A stretch of 64,000 nt of DNA from Pegoplata infirma (lineage: Eukaryota; Arthropoda; Insecta; Diptera; Anthomyiidae): NCBI GenBank assembly GCA_963921195.1, contig OY992540.1:63496844-63560843 (forward strand). Reading direction: 5' to 3'. The notes beneath the pieces were generated by a model, which saw only the letters and a program-made list of their open reading frames with translations, searched no databases and had not been told where the DNA came from. Below, one piece after another: positions 1 to 9,922 of the stretch (position 1 is its first letter; every line of letters begins with the position of its first letter). The translations under genes and the position numbers were made by a program.

Positions 1-931
1 TAAAAGGTACTTTTTATAAAAGGTACTTTTTATAAAAAGTACTTTTTATAAAAAGTACCTTTTATAAAAAGTACCTTTTTTAAAAAGTACCTTTTATAAA
101 AAGCACCTTTTATAAAAGGTACTTTTTATAAAAGGTACTTTTTATAAAAAGTACTTTTTATAAAAGGTACTTTTTATAAAAGGTACTTTTTATAAAAGGT
201 ACTTTTTATAAAAGGTACTTTTTATAAAAAGTGCTTTTTATAAAAGGTACTTTTTATAAAAGGTACTTTTTATAAAAGGTACTTTTTATAAAAGGTACTT
301 TTTATAAAAGGTACTTTTTATAAAAGGTACTTTTTATAAAAGGTACTTTTTATAAAAGGTACTTTTTATAAAAGGTACTTTTTATAAAAGGTACTTTTTA
401 TAAAAGGTACTTTTTATAAAAGGTACTTTTTATAAAAGGTACTTTTTATAAAAGGTACTTTTTATAAAAGGTACTTTTTATAAAAGGTACTTTTTATAAA
501 AGGTACTTTTTATAAAAGGTCTTTTTATAAAAGGTACTTTTTATAAAAGGTACTTTTTATAAAAGGTACTTTTTATAAAAGGTACTTTTTATAAAAGGTA
601 CTTTTTATAAAAGGTACTTTTTATAAAAGGTACTTTTTATAAAAGGTACTTTTTATAAAAGGTACTTTTTATAAAAGGTACTTTTTATAAAAGGTACTTT
701 TTATAAAAGGTACTTTTTATAAAAGGTACTTTTTATAAAAGGTACTTTTTATAAAAGGTACTTTTTATAAAAGGTACTTTTTATAAAAGGTACTTTTTAT
801 AAAAGGTACTTTTTATAAAAGGTACTTTTTATAAAAGGTACTTTTTATAAAAGGTACTTTTTATAAAAGGTACTTTTTATAAAAGGTACTTTTTGTAAAA
901 GGTACTTCTTATAAAAGGTACTTTTTATAAA
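1..931 (+). repeat. 16-bp tandem satellite array
   Basis: About 58 copies of the 16-bp unit ggtactttttataaaa fill this stretch and run off the left edge of the window. The unit is almost its own reverse complement around a GTAC core. Copies at about 150-880 are nearly identical; the first 130 bases contain variants in the opposite orientation (aaaaagtaccttttat). The same satellite occurs in inverted orientation at 37660-38640. Confidence 0.95.
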
Positions 932-939
932 CGGTATGT

Positions 940-1858
940 TTTCCAGAATGTTTTTTTCGCTGACGGATTCTACATTCCAAATTTCAAGTTTCAATGCCCA
1001 TTATTTCAAGAAATAACAAAAGGTACTAAAAGTACACTTTTTACCCCTTTGACTCCCCTTAGAATCCAAATTTTCAAAATTGGGTTTTTTCAGCAGAGGA
1101 TCCTACATTCCAAATTTCAAGTTTGTATTACCATTATTTCAGTAAATAAAAAAAAGTACCAAAAGTACACTTTTTTACCCATTTTCCCCCGTAGAATCAA
1201 CATTAGAAAAAACCCAGCCTTAGTGAATCTTTTTTCCGGGAGGTGAACCTACATTGCAAATTTCAAGTTTCTAGTACCATTATTTAAGGAAATGTAAAAA
1301 GTACCAAATGTACAGTTTTTTACCCTTTAGATCATCATTGGCAAAAATCCAGCCTTTGTGGATCTATATTCCGGGAGGTGAACATACAGTCCAAATTTCA
1401 AGTCGCTATGACCATTATTTCAGGAGATATAAAAAGTACCAAAAGTACAGTTTTTTACCCTTTTTACCCCCTTAGAATCAACACTGGCAAAAATCCAGCC
1501 TTAGTGGATCTATATTCCGGGAGGTGCACCTACAGTCCAAATTTCAAGTCGCTATGACCATTATTTTAGCAGATAAAAAAAGTACCAAAAGTACAGTTTT
1601 TTACCCTTTTTACCCCCTTAGAATCAACACTGGAAGAAATCCAGCCTTAGTATATGTATGTTCCGGGAGGTGAACATACAGTCCAAATTTCAAGTCTCTA
1701 TGACCATTATTTTAGGAGATATAAAAAGTACCAAAAGTACAGTTTTTTACCCTTTTTACCCCCTTAGAATCAACACTGGCAAAAATCCAGCCTTAGTGGA
1801 TCTATATTCCGGGAGGTGCACCTACAGTCCAAATTTCAAGTCTCTAGCTTCAGCGGTT
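940..1858 (+). repeat. 145-bp tandem repeat block next to the 16-bp satellite
   Basis: Five to six diverged copies of a unit of about 145 bp, recognisable by ttccgggaggtgaac, aatttcaagt and tacccccttagaatcaac. The phrase gatctatattccgg recurs at about 1361, 1507 and 1798, with a degenerate copy near 1650. Each unit contains a short piece resembling the 16-bp satellite (aaaaagtaccaaaagtac), so the satellite may have grown from this unit. Open frames here are chance products. Confidence 0.85.
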
Positions 1859-1873
1859 TGGGCTGGGCGATGA

Positions 1874-1955
1874 TGAATCAGTCAATAAGTCAATAAGTCA
1901 GTCAGTCAGTCAGTCAGTCAGTCAGTCAGTCACATTACTCTTTTATATATATAGA
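1874..1955 (+). repeat. (GTCA)n microsatellite and element terminus
   Basis: A run of GTCA tetranucleotides (about 1887-1931) is followed by cattactcttttatatata and tagatg. A tetranucleotide run followed by such a tail looks like the terminus of a mobile element that would include the preceding blocks. The family is not identified. Confidence 0.55.
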
Positions 1956-2999
1956 TGTGTTAGAGTAAATATACACACATACTGTTACAAAAAAAAAAGA
2001 AAATATAATAAAAACATTAACGAGTTTAGAATATATAAGAGACATTGTATGAGTTGATACAAGAGTATGAGTATGTTCCTCTATACAAACTAACAATGTT
2101 TTGATGAATGAGTATGAGTTTTTGTTGACTTTTATTTATTTATTTTACATTTTTTCACTGTTTTTTTTTTTGTTATTTTTGTTGCCAGCTCCTACTTAAT
2201 ATGCATAAACACATATTTGGCCTTGAGCCATTTTGTTGAATGATAATATAAATAAAAAAAATTATATATACACAAAGGTACGAGTATGGTAAATAAAAAA
2301 ATAAACGTGTATAAATTTATAAAAAAATGTAAATATATTCATTTTGGAAAAAATGAACAAAGAAAATATACAAATAATCTTTAATGTTATTAGAACGAGA
2401 AAAAAAATGAAAATAAATTGATAATAAGAAATTATAAAAATATGAGACTTAATAAAATATAATTTAAAGAATAATAGCCATTATTATTATTTTTTTTTTT
2501 TTCTTTTAAAACATCTCACATCAACTGAGCAGCTTGTAATTATGCACATACTCACGTAGTCATAATAACAAGACAAACACTCTCACTAATACTCTAAAGA
2601 TAAGGAAATTTAAAATGAAACAAAGATTTTAAAACAAACATACACGTATAAAAAAGAAACCCCACAAGTAATGTTAAGTACTGTAAAAACATTAAAAAGA
2701 GTTATAAACAGATTACAACAATATAATAATATCCAAATATAAATACATAAAGTGCAAAAATAATAGTATGGGGATAAAAACAATTCAGAGATAATTTTGT
2801 TGATAATGCAGTGGTTGAAATTAGTGTTTTTCCGCACTTGCTCGTTTCCAGGGAGAGCGTGAATTTTTTTCAATTTCCCGGGATCCTGGGAATCCACTTC
2901 ATATAAATCAGGGATAATTTGTATTAAAAAAAATAGTAGTACTGACTTTAAAATATTTTAAAATGTTTAAATTTCAACAGTAACGCTACTGAACATTAA
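1956..2999. other. AT-rich stretch without recognisable gene
   Basis: Mostly unique, AT-rich sequence with short homopolymers. The open frame antisense at 2610-2897 has no domain and low complexity, so it was not called. No tRNA, TIR or satellite was seen. Confidence 0.5.
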
Positions 3000-3655
3000 A
3001 AAAAAAAACTCGATGCGACCTTACACAGTTAATTGCAATTGTTCTAGTGATCACAAATCTGGTCTCCAAACTTTTCCATCACATCAGGTTTTTAAGAAAA
3101 TTGAGGACAAAGTTCAAAAAAATCGCCGTTTTGGGCATTTTTGACAACTTATAGAATCCGATGTGATAGCGACTTAAAACCAAGTTGAGGATAAAGCTTA
3201 AACATTGCTCTTAAGGATGCTGAGCTTATTTGGTCAGTCGCATTAACCCATAGGGCACCAATTGTCTCTCAATGATGTCTTATTCCCAAAAACCGATTTT
3301 TTCCTTTACAAGTTATATGAAAAAAAAAACTTTATGCGAATGGAACGCCACCTTATACACATGATTACAATCAGTATCCTGGTCGTAAATTCGGTCTCCA
3401 AACTGTTGTATTTCATCATTCTATTACATCAGGTATTTGAGAAACTTGAGATAAAATTAATCGTGTTTTCGGACATATTTGACAACTCACTGCGGATGAA
3501 CCCGATGTGCTAACGAATTTAAAATAAGTCAAGGATAAAGCTCATACATTTCTCTTAAATATGTATAATTTATTTGATCAGTCGCCTTAACTGTTGGAGC
3601 ACCAATTATCTTTTAAGATGGTATTTTCCACCAAAAAACTTTTTTTTCGAGAAGA
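3000..3655 (+). repeat. Diverged 320-bp tandem duplication
   Basis: Two adjacent copies, about 3000-3320 and 3320-3650, share ordered landmarks: an A-run then ctcgatgcg / ctttatgcg, ggtctccaaact, acatcaggt, a tttgacaact stretch, aaggataaagct, cagtcgc..ttaac and caccaatt. The copies have several indels. No coding potential is evident. It may be part of the element whose right end lies at 4158. Confidence 0.75.
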
Positions 3656-4117
3656 TATCAATAAAAGACACCATATAAAATAAACCAGAGTAAAAAAAGT
3701 GCAATTTTCAAAATTTAAAAAAAAAATAGAACGAATTGTGATCACATCTCGAATTATGGCTTAAAAGTTGCGTAATTTAAAGTAGCATTTTTAGAGTTTA
3801 AAAAAAATCAAAGGTTTCGGATTTTTTCAAAAAGTCGATTTTAGTTTTGAAACGTTAGAAAATAAGAGATAATTACTTAGAATAATTTTTTCATATTTTT
3901 TTTTATAAAACTACATTTAAATACTAACAAAACTTTGTCCAATTTTTTTTATGATATCTATATTTTTACTGGACAAAATTAATTGAAAATTTAAATTTGT
4001 TCATTTTTTTAAAAAAAGTCGTCATTTTGAAAAATTGATTACTAAAAATCGGAAAATTTGAATGCAAGTTGCATTTAAAACGTGCTAAAACATATCAAAA
4101 AAAAATTAATCGAAGGG

Positions 4118-4158
4118 GGACCGGTCTAAAAGTGAGTGATTTGGCCTGGAATGACCCA
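4118..4158. mobile_element. Right terminus of a TA-targeting fold-back element
   Basis: Read on the minus strand the end is TGGGTCATTCCAGGCCAAAT, closely like the termini of the complete fold-back elements at 18630-20148 and 32037-33981 (TGRGGCATTCC). It abuts the TA run of a mini-me-like remnant exactly as those two do. I could not locate the matching left end, so the element is truncated or rearranged. Confidence 0.55.
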
Positions 4159-4246
4159 TATACTTTATGGTAATTTTTCGAGGTGTTACAAACGTAATGA
4201 CAAACTTATATGTACCCACTATCACCATAGTGGAGGGTATAAAAAT
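4159..4246 (+). mobile_element. mini-me/Helentron-like element, right-end fragment
   Basis: Carries the conserved right part of the family: tatactttatgg, a tttcgaggtgttacaaacg segment, gacaaacttata and the terminal agtggagggtataaaa. Its left part would lie beyond the fold-back terminus at 4158. Confidence 0.75.
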
Positions 4247-4630
4247 CAAGCAAAATTCTGAATTGAAATTTACGTTATGCTCCAAAATTTTTGTTTTTTT
4301 TTTTTCTTAACAACAGAAATGTAATAGTAAAAAAATTATGATATGATGAATAAAATTCTCAATTCCCAGTTTCAATTTCCAAAATGTCCAAATATATAAT
4401 TTTTTGCTGCCACGCCCACAATCAGGGCGTGGATAAAAAAGCCGCATTGTGTAAATCACTGACATGATAGAGCATCCACATCTGCGAATTAGATGGGCTG
4501 TAGGCAAAATCGTCCAATGAAAAATCGCCCAAAAAAATTTATTAAAAAACCGCCCAAATGGAAAATCGCCCAAAAAAAATATGAAAAATTACCCAAAAAG
4601 AAAAATACGAAACTTGGCCCAAAAATAACG

Positions 4631-5280
4631 AAAACAAGTAGAAAAGTTAAATTCGACTTGGCCGAATCCATGAATACCCTCCACAATGCCCATTTTAAGT
4701 GATAGTAAATTTTCTAACGTGAAAAAAATAACAGTTTTGATTAGAAATGTTTTATTTTGTGTAAAAAAATTTTTTTTAGTAATTTTTGAAAAAAAAAAAA
4801 TAATTTACTAATTTTTTTTTTTGAGTGTAAAATTTTTTTTGAGTGTCAAATTTTTTTCGAGCGTATTTTTTTTTTTTTGTTTTGGTATAAAAATATTTTT
4901 GAGTGACCAAAATACGACGTAAAATATTTTTGTGACTTACCAATGTTTTTAAAACAGGTTTAACGGGATTTCAACACGTGAATTTAAGTTGAAGCTAATC
5001 TGAAATTCACGGTTTTGCTAATAACTTTTGAACCACTGGACCGATTTGGGTGAAATTCAAAACTAAGTAGGCTGGAGGAACGAGAAAAATATATGCCAAG
5101 CTTCAGCATCCTCAGATTTGCTTTTCGAAAGTTATGGTGCTTTTTATCTCATAAATTCACAAAAAACCCATGCCGAACTCAGAAAAACTTTCAAGACGAA
5201 GACAAACATTTTTATGACAAGGAAAACAAATACCCCGTATCCTTTTTAATATTTTTGACAGATCGTTTTTCATAATACTG
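4631..5280 (+). mobile_element. mini-me/Helentron-like element, subfamily 1, 3'-truncated
   Basis: Begins with the family's left end aaaacaagtagaaaagttaa followed by the small hairpin ttcgacttggccgaa and taccctccac. Next come T-rich copies of ttgagtgtaaa (about 4820-4870) and a conserved body (taacttttgaaccactgg, gaccgatttgg, ctttcgaaagttat). It breaks off before the GTCY run. It is homologous to 17938-18629, 55054-55933 and the minus-strand copy at 60108-61690. Confidence 0.85.
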
Positions 5281-5365
5281 TCTGTAAAACCCATGTAATT
5301 GAAGTAAAAAATATTAAAGAAAATTATAAAGAAATATAAAAAATGGGATAGAGTTCCGATATCAT

Positions 5366-5445
5366 CGCAGCTCAATGCTCTTTTTTAATTCATTACTTTT
5401 AATTAGCTCAATGCTCTTTTTTAATTTATTACTTTTAATTTTCTA
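5366..5445 (+). repeat. Short direct duplication
   Basis: agctcaatgctcttttttaa followed by t(c/t)attacttttaatt occurs twice in tandem with one difference. It lies inside the Mutator-like element. No function is evident. Confidence 0.7.
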
Positions 5446-5959
5446 CTGGGCTGCGGTAAATTAATATGTTGCATGATAAACTAAAAGCAGAGCTTGTCCG
5501 CTGTCTTGTTTCTAAAAAAAATTATAAAAATTTTTTAGGTTGTACCATTCTATAGGGTATCTAATTTTTCTAGTGACTGTTTTATTACGACTTATTTCAG
5601 TTTTCACATCTTAAGATTTTGAAAAATATTAAACCCAAAATAAAAATAAAAGTGGGCAATTTTTCATATTTATTTTTGGGCAATTTGTCGTACTGAAAAA
5701 TTACCCAATTTTTTTATTTCGAAATTCTGCCCAAAAACTATGAAAATGTGCAAAAAAATGTTGGGTATTTTTTCATATGAACCAGCATTTCAAACTAAAA
5801 CGAAATACCCTTACTGTCGCCAAAGCAAATCGAAGATGGAAGGAACTTGGGACAAGTCGTATAAGCAGAATTCGCAATGAAGGTCAATGTAATTAGTTTA
5901 CATCGATAAGCGAGAAAAGTTTTGTGGTATCGCTATGGACCAATTGGTCTATGCGGAGT

Positions 5960-7198
5960 TAGAGTTGTCAAATATTCGTCTATTTTAAAAACCGGGTTTC
6001 GAATACTTCGAAAAACCGCCCTTTAAAAAAATCGGTTTTTCGGTTTTGTAACTAAAAACCGATTTCGAATAATCGGTTTTTCGGTTTTTTTAAATTTAAA
6101 ATTTAATAAAAAAGTTAAACAAAACAATAAAAAAGGAAAACAAAACTAGCATGTCCGTCTGCATAAAACACGATTCAGTCCAAAATAAAAAAGCTAGACC
6201 CCTAAAATGTGGCACAAATATGTCTCGTGGTTATAGGCCGGCTACGTTCGTAAATGGACAAAATCGGACCAGGGAGAAAAAAGTTACCCCTTTAAAAACT
6301 AAACCAACCTCTGAAAAATAAAACTTTTTAACATGTTTTTTTTTGTATTTTTGTAAAACAAAAGAAACATTTTGTAATTTTAAATTTTTTTTTAATTTTA
6401 CAAATTTCCAAGGTTCTTTACAAAAAAAATTTAAATTCACGAGATTTCCTTGTAGTAAGTTTTTCTGCACCAAAAAAGGTATAAATTTACAATTTTATTG
6501 GTAAAAATCTTATAAAATAACGAAAAATCTCGTAATTTTTACTATTAATTCTCGTTAAATAGGACGTAGCAAAAAATCTAGTAAAAACACGAAACCGTTA
6601 GTTTTATCACGTTAAAAAATTGGTAAATTAACGATTTTATTTGTAAAAAGCTTGTAAAATTACAAAATTATTGCTAAAAAAACTTGTAAAATTACAAGGA
6701 GGAGGTAGCAAAAAAAAGTTACAAACTTTTAACTTTAAAAAAAGTTACAAATTATTGGTAAAAAACTTGTAAAATTACAAGGAGGAGGTAGCAAAAAAAA
6801 GTTACAAACTTTTCATGCCGTTTTACAAGTTTTTTTTGACCCATTACTTTTCAGTAATGCCTTCTAAAGCAGATATAATTTGGAAAATCTTTTAGATAAT
6901 TTATCTAAGTATACTATAGTATCTAGTCAAAACCCTCTTTCAATTCAGGATTTTGAATTTCTTTTAAGGTACAATTAAAATGCTCTTTGAAGTTTTAAGA
7001 TGGCTACTAAAAAACGACATTGAATGCAAAATAACAAAAAAGAAAATTAATATAAAAAAGTCGATTATTCGAGACCAAAAAATCGGTTTCTCGAATACTT
7101 CGAAAACCGGCCTTTTCAAAAAACCGGTTTTAAAAAACCGGAAAAATACAAAAAAATCGATTTTTCGAATACTTCGGAAATCGGTTTTGACAACTCTA
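5960..7198. mobile_element. hAT-like inverted-repeat element nested in the Mutator-like element
   Basis: Ends are TAGAGTTGTCAAA and its complement. The direct repeat ATGCGGAGT flanks both sides (5951-5959 and 7199-7207), so the empty site reads straight through. The TAGAG start is hAT-like, although the direct repeat is 9 bp rather than the usual 8. Sub-terminal sequence is rich in ttcgaatacttcg and accggtttt on both arms. The interior has a mini-me-like fragment (about 6140-6330) and aag-tac repeats, and no transposase. Confidence 0.65.
6140..6330 (-). mobile_element. mini-me-like fragment, subfamily 2
   Basis: Matches the body of the minus-strand element at 13840-14000: atgtccgtctg, acacgattcagtccaaa, agctagacccctaaa, aaatcggaccaggg and agttacccc. 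Both ends are missing. Confidence 0.7.
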
Positions 7199-7347
7199 AT
7201 GCGGAGTGCCCATCTGGCACCGCCACCCTAACCTAACCTTTCATATGAAATATGGCTCAAATTTGTATGAAAAATTTTTGGGCGAAATTTCATTTTCTTT
7301 TTTGGGCGATTTTTCTTTGGGCGATTTTGCCTACAGCCAATCAGATG

Positions 7348-8477
7348 ATTAGATTCAAATCCTCTAATTTTTTTTAGTAATTTTTGTAAAAAAAATAATC
7401 AGTTTTCATTTGTACTTAAAATATTTTGGGTATATTTTCGTACATTCGGCCAATTGGAATTTAATGATTTAAAATTTTCCGCCAACTGTAATGTACTCAA
7501 CTCACTGACTTCTTATTGTTTTTATCCCATATCCACCATACACTTATATATAATAGATATAAGTGAACGGATGTAATAATCAGATTTACACATTTTGTTA
7601 TTAACACAGTCTCTCAGACATACACACGCTTACAAAAAAATTTCACTCAATGTAATAATAAAAATAAAATTTTATAAAACACTAGAGACTTATAATACTC
7701 ATACATGTAAATGTTACTATACACATAAGTGTATATTAGGGAGATATTTATTTGTAAAGATATTAACACGAAACCGTGTAAAAATTTTGCAGAATGATGT
7801 CTTTAATTCATTTTATGTGTTCTTTTTAAAACTTACAAAGTTAAATTTTTCAAATGTTCAAAAAATATGTGCCCACCTAATTAATTTCCTATACATTCAT
7901 GTAACATGTGTAACATACGCATTGTCTATGAAATCTAATGGGAATTTTATTATTTAATATGTTTCCTTTATATTATGGTTTTATTTATTTTTGTTTTTTT
8001 CTGTTGTCTTTTTCACAATTTCTGTATTTTATATTTTTCTACATTCTGTTTCATAAAATACCCCCAAGGATAATTACAATAATGATTTTCATTTAAAACA
8101 AGCTAAAAATGAAAATGGTTAAATTATAATAATAATATTTCTGTCTGAAAAACATACTCGTATAATGTATTTCTCTGTAATTTTTATATTTAATCTAAAG
8201 ACAATAAAGTAAAATAAATTGAAAATGCAATAAAATTACAAAATTTTTTCAACTGAAATAATAAAACTGTTTTATGAAAAACAAATAAATTAAAACAAAG
8301 TAATACTAAAATTTTTGGACTAGAGACAAATAAATCTAGGCCAAACAGCAGTTGTATAAAAGTCGTAATAATGTAAAAAAAGTCAAATAAAAAATTTAAA
8401 TCAAGTAAACTTTTTAACATAATTTAAGAGTTTTTATATATTTTTTTCAAATTGTGATATTTAAATTTATTAAGATT
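7348..8477. other. AT-rich intronic or upstream sequence
   Basis: No terminal repeats, satellites or RNA genes were recognised. The 120-codon frame at 7595-7957 is AT-driven, without domain or codon bias, and was not called. This is one of the least repetitive stretches left of the first exon, so a missing upstream exon could lie here, but I cannot point to one. Confidence 0.45.
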
Positions 8478-8679
8478 TTTTATACCCTCCACTTACAAGA
8501 AAGGTCATCCACAGGGCACCTACACTCAAAATAAATTCTCTGTCCAATCAGCAGAAAAATCTGCTGAAAATACACCCATTTCGAGCCATATGAGAAATCT
8601 GCTAATTTTAGCAGACACGGTTTGCTAAATATCTGTCATAATAGGCGAATAATAAAACAAGAAAAAAAAAAAACATACG

Positions 8680-8752
8680 GCGCCAGCCAGCATCGAACTC
8701 GTCACCTTCCGATTTGAAAGTACACTCCTTCACAACTACGCTACGGAAGCTT
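8680..8752 (-). pseudogene. tRNA-like sequence captured in a TIR element
   Basis: On the minus strand a box-A-like TAGCGTAGTTG (8733-8743) is followed 32 bases later by a box-B-like AGTTCGATGCT (about 8689-8699), in the order and spacing of a tRNA internal promoter. Each matches its consensus at about 9 of 11 positions. The cloverleaf is poor, so it is probably a tRNA relic, not a working tRNA. Confidence 0.55.
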
Positions 8753-8799
8753 ATACTTTTATCTGGCGTTTTAGTTATTAAACATGTGTGTTGTTCGGC

Positions 8800-8975
8800 A
8801 GCAGAGAAATCTGATTTTAGCAGAAATATCTGCTGATTTTAGCAGAAAAATCTACTGAGTTTAGCAGAACAATCTGCTGATTTGAGCAGAATAATCTGCT
8901 GATTTCAGCAGAACAATCTGCTGATTTCAGCAGAGCAATCTGCTGATTTCAGCAGAACAATCTGTTCTGCTTTTT
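8800..8975. repeat. 22-bp tandem repeat (CTGCTGATTTCAGCAGAAYAAT type)
   Basis: Seven or eight copies of a unit built from the small palindrome ctgctgatttcagcag plus aacaat. The same unit occurs at 12880-12985 in the related element. Confidence 0.85.
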
Positions 8976-9239
8976 TTATATATAAAAAAATTTCTTGAAA
9001 AAATAATGAAATTCAGCAAACAAAATCAGTATAAACATAGTAAAATGTCTGTTATTTTCTTAAACTGAATGACAGAGATTTTAGTAAAAATATCCTTCTT
9101 AGCAGAACAATCTGCTAAAAGATTGCTAATTCAAACTGAAAGTCGTTTTACAGATTTTTTGACAGAGTTTTTCTTTTGAGTGTACCGATTATCCTGCATA
9201 TTGCAAGGAGTGGAGTCAAAAAAGAGTAAACTTTTTTTA

Positions 9240-9643
9240 TAGCTGCCCAATCTCACATTTAGCGGGTCAAAGGAGAGGTGAAAAAAGGATTTTTTTCCTT
9301 TCTTCAGGATTTTTCCCATTTCATCAAAAGAAACTATTTGAACATTTTATACAGGTAGAAAGGTTTTTTGGAGGCCTATCCAATGGTGTATCAGTCGTGT
9401 TCAATTTCGGCTTCGTTAAGTTCGTTATGGTCAAAAATGAATAATCGTTGAGGAAGTTTATATGGAGATGTATATACGTACGACGGCCAAAATCATATAT
9501 AATATTCTATTTCAAAATTAAGCTGACCCGTATTTTTTATTGGGCGAAATTCTTGCGAGTTCGGCTTTTTATACGGATTTTCCCGAAAGCGTCATTTTTG
9601 CATAAGGTGGCAACGTTTTTTTAAATTTTAGATTGGGCAGCTA
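9240..9643. mobile_element. Small TIR element with TAGCTGCCCAATCT ends
   Basis: TAGCTGCCCAATCT at the left is matched by AGATTGGGCAGCTA at the right. About 400 bp, without coding capacity. Flanks are T/A runs, so the target duplication cannot be resolved. Confidence 0.55.
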
Positions 9644-9922
9644 AAAAAACAGGTAACAATTATTTTTTCCCCTCATTCCCATATTAAAGTTTCAGGACAA
9701 TCGGTGGGTGCCTTCCTTGTTAGTGATAGAAAATATATATAAGTTTGTCATTCCATTTGTAACTCATCGAAATATCGGTCTGGGCCCACATAAAGTATAT
9801 ATATTATTGATCAGTGATCGATTTTAAGACATTCTAGCGATGTCCGTCTGTCTGTCCGTCTGTGGAAATGGTGATCACGGCCAAAGCACTTAACGTATAT
9901 GGCTAAGACTTAGCATATACAC

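Larger units (their letters stand above)
4496..7338. mobile_element. Mutator-like inverted-repeat element (non-autonomous)
   Basis: Inverted ends GGCTGTAGGCAAAATCG at both sides, continuing into runs of tcgcccaaaaa on the left (4510-4620) and ttttgggcgat on the right (7268-7325). Flanking 9-bp direct repeats AATTAGATG (4487-4495) and AATCAGATG (7339-7347) differ by one base; 9-bp target duplications are typical of Mutator-like elements. The inside contains other insertions (4631-5280, 5960-7198) and no transposase that I can see. Confidence 0.65.
8523..9182. mobile_element. CACTCAAAA-ended TIR element 1, with tRNA-like segment
   Basis: Ends CACTCAAAA and TTTTGAGTG with TA on both sides (8521-8522, 9183-9184); removing it restores a continuous gcacc-TA-ccgatt host. 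Sub-terminal ctctgtc is also inverted. The inside holds a tRNA-like segment on the minus strand (8680-8752) and a 22-bp tandem repeat (8800-8975). It is closely related to 12741-13837. No transposase, so it must be mobilised in trans; a TA duplication suggests Tc1/mariner-type machinery. Confidence 0.8.
8492..9719. mobile_element. Inverted-repeat element interrupting the mini-me-like copy
   Basis: Left end ttacaagaaaggtcatccac then cctaccgattatcctg; the right end reads on the minus strand ctaacaaggaaggcacccac then cgattgtcctg. The two match over about 30 bases once the insertion at 8523-9182 is removed. The target duplication is uncertain. It contains a CACTCAAAA element and a small TIR element at 9240-9643. 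Confidence 0.6.

Noticed and set aside
1..931. Possible CRISPR-like array
   Set aside because: There are no unique spacers; the 16-bp units are contiguous, and the context is eukaryotic.
2610..2897. 95-codon antisense open frame
   Set aside because: AT-driven sequence with hydrophobic low-complexity residues, no domain, and no splice or promoter context.
7595..7957. 120-codon open frame
   Set aside because: Residue composition follows AT content (K, N, Y, F, I), with no domain or conserved motif.
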